In this document: piece by piece, positions 59,730-64,000 of the stretch
Layout of the letters: the number at the start of each line of letters is the position of its first letter
Numbering within the stretch: the stretch's first letter is position 1
From: Poindextera sp041691315
GTDB lineage: Bacteria > Pseudomonadota > Alphaproteobacteria > Caulobacterales > Caulobacteraceae
NCBI GenBank assembly: GCA_041691315.1
Contig: JBEPUW010000008.1
Coordinates: 42,586-106,585 of the forward strand
Reading direction: 5' to 3'
DNA: 64,000 bases
Made by a program: the position numbers and the translations under genes
The notes under the pieces: generated by a model
Told to the model about the DNA's origin: nothing
The model's input: only the letters and a program-made list of their open reading frames with translations
Databases searched by the model: none

Positions 59730-60047
59730 CTAAGACGCCTCCGGAACCAGATGTGGGGACGGTCTTTCGCAAGCGACAACCTCAAGAGCGACTGGAACCT
59801 CTAGCATTGCCGCGCCCGGCGCCGACGCCGGAATAAGACAAGCTTTGGCCGCGCCGCCCTTCTCCAGGATGGCCGCAACGGCACACTGCGCGGACGCACG
59901 GGCGTGTTCTTCCTTCAGATAGTCGCCATAGAAATTTCCATCTTTCGTGACCGTCCAGACACCGGCGTTAGCCGTGATCAGAAATGTGATTTCGGCATTG
60001 CCTTCAGGTCGCACGGGCGTCAGCGAAGGCGGCTCAAAAGTTTTCAT
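59730..60047 (-). CDS. Hypothetical protein, 105 aa
   Basis: A small protein: TFLITANAGVWTVTKDGNFY, then GDYLKEEHARASAQCAVAAI. It looks like a short beta-strand plus helix domain of the kind found in DUF2188-like proteins. The ATG at 60047 has AAGGAT upstream. The function is unknown. It lies outside the integrase, in apparent flanking DNA, so it may belong to the host. Confidence 0.6.
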   Translation of the reverse strand: MKTFEPPSLTPVRPEGNAEITFLITANAGVWTVTKDGNFYGDYLKEEHARASAQCAVAAILEKGGAAKACLIPASAPGAAMLEVPVALEVVACERPSPHLVPEAS

Positions 60048-60084
60048 TTCAATGATCCTTGAAAACCCGACGTCAGATCGAAGA

Positions 60085-60749
60085 CTAAGGCCCCAGGGGG
60101 GCAGCAGTGATCGCTTCAACCCCCCGGACGGGCGGCATGAGCCCCATCGCCAACGCGGTGCGGACATCCCAACCGTAGATGTCCGGCCGGAAGGTCACCG
60201 CGCCGTCGTCGTCGACCAGCGCGGTCAGGTAGATCAGCCTCACGGGAATTGGCGCGCGAAGCGGCACAACACCGATCCGTCCCGACTTGAGGACGCGATC
60301 AAAGCGCGTGGCGCTGCCTGCCGCCAGCCGGCGGGCGAAGTCCACTGCGCCGGCCACCCGACACAGCCGTGGCTGAGGTGGCGCTGATGGCGCGAAAATA
60401 GCCCTTTCGACGGCGTATCGTGCAGATAGATCGCATAGCGGTTCTGCATGTCGAACTTGACCTCGCCAAGCGCCGCCCACGGACCCGGTGATTGGATGAT
60501 GCGGCCGGACACCCGTCTCATGTGGTGGCGCGCCAAATAGGCCGAACCTTTCGGCGTGATCTCATGGCGCGCGATGGACGCGGGCACGTACCACGGCGGA
60601 TTGACGACGAGCCGCTCAAAGCTGGCCTGCAGTTGCGGCGTCTCGTGTCCCGGGCGGCCCGCAACAACCATGGTCGTCCAGGCGATCTGGTCATCGACGA
60701 TATAGCTGAGCGTGCAGGCGGCGGTGTTGACGTCGATATCGCGCGACAT
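60085..60749 (-). pseudogene. Broken L,D-transpeptidase (YkuD family)
   Basis: Two adjacent minus-strand frames encode one damaged L,D-transpeptidase. The first, from 60749, gives TTMVVAGRPGHETPQLQASF, NPPWYVPASIARHEITPKGS, YAIYLHDTPSKGLFSR and RHLSHGCV. The YkuD active site (HGCxR) then shifts frame and continues as RVAGAVDFARRLAAGSATRF to a stop at 60085. One lost base near 60360 explains it. The N-terminal half of the enzyme is also missing, so the gene is truncated as well as frameshifted. Confidence 0.8.
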
Positions 60750-60807
60750 CCGCGTGCCGAGCGCCCCCCGATTTCGATCGGCGGGGGCACTTGCGCCGAG
60801 ATCTTCG

Positions 60808-61260
60808 CTAACGGTTCAGGTAGTCATCGTGGCAAGCTTGGCAGGCAGCCGCCACACTCTGTTGCGCCGCGCGAATTGAGTCTGGCGCGCCTTGCCGCGC
60901 CGCGGTTCCGAGCCGGCCTAGGGCCGCCTCAAGCGCACTCGCCTTCGCCGCGAAGTCCTGCGGGTGCGTCCAAATCTCAGGCATCGCATAGGTCTCCTCG
61001 CCACCGCCTGGGCCCGATCCGTTTGGGAACCACGTCACCAAGGGACGAACGAGCTCGGCTTCCTCGCCGGCGAGACGCGCGATCAGGACGGCGTCAGGGT
61101 TGGGGCGCATCAACTCGGCCTTCACCGCCCGGTGAAGTTTCACAAGTGTCCTGAATTTTGGCTGGCGCAACCGTATCGCATTTTCGCCATCTCCGGCCGC
61201 GCTGGCGCTGGACACGATGACGGCCAATAGGAGGGGCGCAATAAGCCAGGAACGGCGCAT
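60808..61260 (-). CDS. Cytochrome c'-like secreted protein
   Basis: A 150-residue protein with a signal peptide (MRRSWLIAPLLLAVIVSSAS). The haem-binding motif CQACHD lies near the C-terminus, as in cytochrome c' (class II), where CxxCH is C-terminal in a four-helix bundle. The helices include TLVKLHRAVKAELMRP and FAAKASALEAALGRLGTAAR. The ATG at 61260 gives the signal peptide. It should be periplasmic; the partner is unknown, though a cytochrome b-type gene starts at 63426 on the other strand. Confidence 0.82.
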   Translation of the reverse strand: MRRSWLIAPLLLAVIVSSASAAGDGENAIRLRQPKFRTLVKLHRAVKAELMRPNPDAVLIARLAGEEAELVRPLVTWFPNGSGPGGGEETYAMPEIWTHPQDFAAKASALEAALGRLGTAARQGAPDSIRAAQQSVAAACQACHDDYLNR

Positions 61261-61649
61261 GGGTCGGCTCCAGGGGCCGACACCGGCCCACCACGGATCA
61301 TTCAACCAGACCCTTTGGCGCGGCGGTGAAACTTTGCAGAACTTTGCGATGCGCCGCTGACGCCCGCAATTTTCCGCAAAATCGGTCTTGACCCTTCACC
61401 TAGGTATAGGGGGCAACCAGGTGTCCGCAGATCACGGACACCGGATGCGGCTCTCGGTCATCATGGCGAAGGCGGCTGATCGTCACCCAGCGACGGGGTC
61501 TCGGGTTCTGGCTGTGAGCAACCTGATCCCGCGGGGGAAGGCGGCGCGGCGCGCCTTACCCGGCGCCCCGGGCATCTCGCCCAATCCCCCGTGTTCGGCG
61601 TCGCGTCTGGCCCTCGCCGTCAACTCATAGTCCTCGGAAAGGACAACCT
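61261..61649. other. Intergenic region without a supported gene
   Basis: Nothing convincing is found in this 389-bp stretch. An open frame at 61388-61630 translates to a low-complexity sequence and has no ribosome site. The region contains divergent promoters for the cytochrome c' gene and the secreted protein gene. The best promoter-like sequence is ttgacc ... taggtatag at about 61388-61409. Confidence 0.35.
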
Positions 61650-62126
61650 ATGTTCCCCAAGACCTTTCTCGGCGCCGCGATGAGCGCGATCCTCCTCGCC
61701 ACGCCCGCCTTGGCCGCCCCCACCAGCGCCAACTTCGCCGGGCACTGGAAACTGATCCCGGCCAAGAGCCGCAACCTGGGCATGATGGCGAGCGCCAACA
61801 TCGTCCGGACCGTCGAACAAACACCGACCGAGCTGGTGGTGGACGACAGCGGGACCTTCGATGGCCAGGTGATGGTCGAGCACTCGGCCTACGGGTTGGC
61901 GGGCAAGGCCTCCGTGAACAATTCGCAGATGGCGGGTCTAAGCACAGGCCAGAGTCACTGGGACGACGGGCGGTTGATCACCGATTGGCAATCGGCAGGC
62001 GCGATCGCAGGGACCTCGATACAACGCCAGGAATCTATTCGCCTTGAGTCCGACGGCAAGGTCATGGTGGTCGAATCCGGACGCCCCGGAAAGGCGCAGA
62101 TGCTGTTTGTATTCGAACGTCAGTGA
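61650..62126 (+). CDS. Secreted hypothetical protein, 158 aa
   Basis: A signal peptide (KTFLGAAMSAILLATPALAA) is followed by ANFAGHWKLIPAKSRNLGMM, similar to the opening of lipocalin-like or DUF-type periplasmic proteins (the FxGxWKL start). The rest is beta-rich (ESIRLESDGKVMVVES). GAAAGG precedes the ATG. The function is unknown. Confidence 0.65.
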   Translation: MFPKTFLGAAMSAILLATPALAAPTSANFAGHWKLIPAKSRNLGMMASANIVRTVEQTPTELVVDDSGTFDGQVMVEHSAYGLAGKASVNNSQMAGLSTGQSHWDDGRLITDWQSAGAIAGTSIQRQESIRLESDGKVMVVESGRPGKAQMLFVFERQ

Positions 62127-62399
62127 GCGGACTTGCGTCGCCAGCGGCGCCTCGGCGCCGGCCTGGCGAGCGGCCAGCTACGCCTATGGTTCCGCCGACC
62201 ACGGCCGCGGAACGGCCACCGTGGTATTGTGGAAGGCGGCCAGCTCCCAGCGCCCGCGTGACGGAAAAACACGGCCGTGCCGAGCGTTCGCACCCTCCCG
62301 GCCAAGGGCCCGCTGCCGATCTCCAGCAACGCGCTGACATGGGCCAGGGCCGCCTGCGCCGCATCGAACCTCACCGATGCCAGCGCGCGCACCGCCTCG

Positions 62400-62700
62400 A
62401 CGCGAAAGGCAATCCGGCTGGCAGGCCTCGGCAGTCGCCGGCAGGCCGAGCCCGGAGGTGATCGGCTGGGCTTCGGCCTGCGGCAGCATGTAGCTGTCGA
62501 ACTGGCGATAGGCCGTCGACCGCTCGACCCAGACGTCCCCTGATCGGAGCTTGTTGCGCAGGTGGGCCAGGGTACGCGGTCTCGTACAAGCGCCGGTCAA
62601 TACGCCCCTGGCTATCGACGACGAGGGCCGTCCAGCGTGAGAGCTGGCGCGACATCTGATCGTGTCCCAACCCGTGGTGTAACTGCGGCGGTTTAGTCAC
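62400..62700 (-). pseudogene. Tn3-family transposase remnant
   Basis: Two minus-strand frames carry consecutive parts of a TnpA transposase: LSRWTALVVDSQGRIDRRLY, then in another frame LAHLRNKLRSGDVWVERSTA and YRQFDSYMLP. This is the internal Tn3 TnpA block in which a short IDRRxYE strand is followed by LRDxLRSGDVWV. The switch of frame near 62590 and the missing rest of the ~1000-residue protein show a degraded fragment. No terminal inverted repeats were found. Frames further left (62120-62400) are unrecognised. Confidence 0.75.
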
Positions 62701-62804
62701 CGCGTACTAAAAGGGAACGCGACCCGGCGCCGCCTGTTCCGTTAGACAGGGCGTTCCCCATCGGCTGGAAAACCCGCCCGCTGCCATTCACACGGGGGTT
62801 CCTG

Positions 62805-63221
62805 ATGCCTGATGAAATTCCCGATTCCTCAGACCGCGCAAAGTTACGCGAGAAGGTGCTCTCGAGGTGGGATAACGAAGGCGGCGCGAGCCGCGAGGGT
62901 CCCCAAGAGGGTTCGCCCATCAGCGAGGCGCGGGTGGATCGCGAGCCCCAGTTGACCAATGCCGAACTCGTGCAGCTTCGGGTGCGCGTGATCGCGCTGG
63001 AGAACTTGGTCATCGCCTTATTGGCCGAAGGTTGTGATCGTCCGGTCGAGATTGTTCGCGAGATGGCGGCCTACATTTCGCCCAGGCCAGGCTTCACGCA
63101 TCATCCGCTGACAACGCATGCCGCTGCCCACATGATCGATCTCGTCGAGCGGGCCGCTCATTTCAGATCGGCGGGCATCGACGAGCGGACCTCAAACCAT
63201 CAGGCAAATAGCGATGGCTAA
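62805..63221 (+). CDS. Hypothetical protein, 138 aa
   Basis: An acidic N-terminal part (DSSDRAKLREKVLSRWDNEG) is followed by a helical region (LTNAELVQLRVRVIALENLV) and AAYISPRPGFTHHPLTTHAA. The ALENLVIAL-type helix resembles that of small coiled-coil proteins common in Caulobacterales. I recognise no domain. It overlaps the next gene by 8 bases and probably forms an operon with it. Confidence 0.6.
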   Translation: MPDEIPDSSDRAKLREKVLSRWDNEGGASREGPQEGSPISEARVDREPQLTNAELVQLRVRVIALENLVIALLAEGCDRPVEIVREMAAYISPRPGFTHHPLTTHAAAHMIDLVERAAHFRSAGIDERTSNHQANSDG

Positions 63222-63429
63222 GCGATTTAGCGTTGGCGATCGGGTCGGCTGGAACTCCGAGGTCGGCCGGGTCAGGGGCACGATCATCCGCGTCCATACT
63301 CGCGACGTGGACTACAAAGGCCATACCCATCACGCGAGCCCCGAAGCTCCGCAGTACGAGATCAAGAGCAGCAAGACCGACCACATCGCCATGCACCGGG
63401 GCTCTGCGCTCAGCCGGCTGAAAGCATGA
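63214..63429 (+). CDS. DUF2945 (TUDOR-like) protein
   Basis: A 71-residue protein: FSVGDRVGWNSEVGRVRGTI, IRVHTRDVDYKGHTHHASPE, APQYEIKSSKTDHIAMHRGS, AL. This is the DUF2945 family of small SH3/TUDOR-like proteins, recognised by the GDxVxWNxxxGxxxGxI opening and the final YEIKSxKTDHxAxHxxxAL. The function is poorly known. It overlaps both neighbours in an operon-like arrangement. Confidence 0.9.
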   Translation: MAKRFSVGDRVGWNSEVGRVRGTIIRVHTRDVDYKGHTHHASPEAPQYEIKSSKTDHIAMHRGSALSRLKA

Positions 63430-64000
63430 GCGACAAGCCCGCGACGCCGGAGCCACTTGAGGCAGCGCTTACGCACGCGGACGATCGACTGCTGGCGGAT
63501 CATTGGATGCCGCCGCAAGCCAGCATTGTGCCGCGCGTGCGCGTTGGCCGGCGTTGGATCAGCGTGCTCTGGGCGCTCCCGATCGGGAGCGCGGCGCTGA
63601 TGGTGCTGATCGCCTTCGCGCAGGCGCTTCGCGAACGCCCGGAGGTGAAGGCCTTCATCGTCCGGCACCCCGGCATCGCCCAGGCGGCGCCGTCGGTGGA
63701 TTCCGGCTTCCCGGCGTGGCTGCAAGTTCAGCACTTCGCGAACATGTTTTTCATGCTGTTCATCATCCGGGCCGGCCTGCAGATCCTCGCCGACCATCCA
63801 CGGCTTTACTGGCGTCGCGATTGTACGCCGGGGATGGACTGGTTTCGTTTCCAGCGCCCCGTGCCCAAGGATCGAGTTTGGACCGCCAAGGATGACTCGG
63901 TCACCCTTCCGGCGTGGCTCGGCATTCCAGGCCTGCGCCATACACTGGGCCTCGCGCGCTGGTGGCACTTCTCGGTCAACCTGCTGTGGGTGATCAACGG
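63426..64000 (+). CDS. Cytochrome b-type membrane protein (partial)
   Basis: The reading frame runs off the window, with at least 191 residues visible. A cytoplasmic N-terminus is followed by TM segments (LWALPIGSAALMVLIAFAQA, NMFFMLFIIRAGLQILADHP). The text LQVQHFANMFFMLFIIRAG contains a His that is a typical haem ligand of cytochrome b561/DUF4405-like proteins, and WWHFSVNLLWVING at the end supplies another. It resembles membrane subunits of periplasmic molybdenum oxidoreductases. The ATG at 63426 overlaps the DUF2945 stop. Confidence 0.75.
   Translation, partial: MSDKPATPEPLEAALTHADDRLLADHWMPPQASIVPRVRVGRRWISVLWALPIGSAALMVLIAFAQALRERPEVKAFIVRHPGIAQAAPSVDSGFPAWLQVQHFANMFFMLFIIRAGLQILADHPRLYWRRDCTPGMDWFRFQRPVPKDRVWTAKDDSVTLPAWLGIPGLRHTLGLARWWHFSVNLLWVIN

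Noticed and set aside
3298..60084. Direct repeats marking attL and attR
   Set aside because: I compared the 3.3-3.6 kb and 59.6-60.1 kb regions by eye and found no convincing shared core, so element ends are left undefined.
61388..61630. 80-codon open frame
   Set aside because: No ribosome site, low-complexity translation, no family resemblance.
1..64000. CRISPR array, rRNA or tRNA genes
   Set aside because: No regularly spaced identical repeats with unique spacers were seen. I recognised no tRNA cloverleaf or rRNA sequence, including next to the integrase.

Overview
The window is GC-rich alphaproteobacterial DNA. A GcrA-type regulator (25924-26421), RepC- and RepA-type initiators and a Trb transfer system point to a Caulobacterales relative (Caulobacter, Phenylobacterium, Brevundimonas). 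This placement is inferred from gene content, not from a marker gene.

Layout. (1) 1-3300: a LuxR-type HTH protein, an unknown protein, an ECF sigma factor/YciI pair and a secreted SRPBCC protein; this looks like host or megaplasmid backbone. (2) 3660-13064: a Trb (P-type) type IV secretion operon, trbC-D-E-J-K(EexN)-L-F-G-I plus a DUF2274 gene. (3) 13065-33000: replication, maintenance and DNA metabolism. It holds a RepC-like initiator, a DUF4062 protein, a toprim protein, a ParB-like protein with an apparent 5' frameshift, a giant methyltransferase/strawberry-notch helicase, a DUF7007 protein, RadC, GcrA, a DUF2493 protein, SSB, ParA with a small partner, and RepA followed by an iteron origin. 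(4) 33120-39879: TraF protease, cell wall hydrolase, an accessory mobilisation protein, a MobA/MobL relaxase with a candidate oriT, TraG and TrbB. (5) 39880-58194: an 18-kb defence cargo with an XRE regulator, AbiEi/AbiEii, an unknown two-gene operon, a DISARM-type locus (adenine methyltransferase, DrmE-like protein, DrmA, DrmB, DrmC) and an ABC-three-component system with an HNH effector. (6) 58631-59596: a tyrosine recombinase. (7) 59700-64000: flanking DNA with a broken L,D-transpeptidase, a cytochrome c'-like protein, a Tn3 transposase remnant, a DUF2945 protein and the start of a cytochrome b-type membrane protein.

Interpretation. Segments 2-6 look like one self-transmissible element, either an integrated conjugative plasmid/ICE or part of a large plasmid. 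It carries its own origin, partition, mating pore, relaxosome and integrase, with a defence island between trbB and the integrase. I found no direct repeats proving the element ends. The most interesting points are: the composition of the DISARM locus (an NPPY adenine methyltransferase with a DrmE-like rather than DrmD-like protein) next to ABC-3C and AbiE systems; a family of three structured leaders in front of the DUF2493 gene, a small ORF and ssb, with base-pair covariation; a CTAG-rich repeat array upstream of parA; a mixed two-type iteron array; and a duplicated double-hairpin element upstream of repC.
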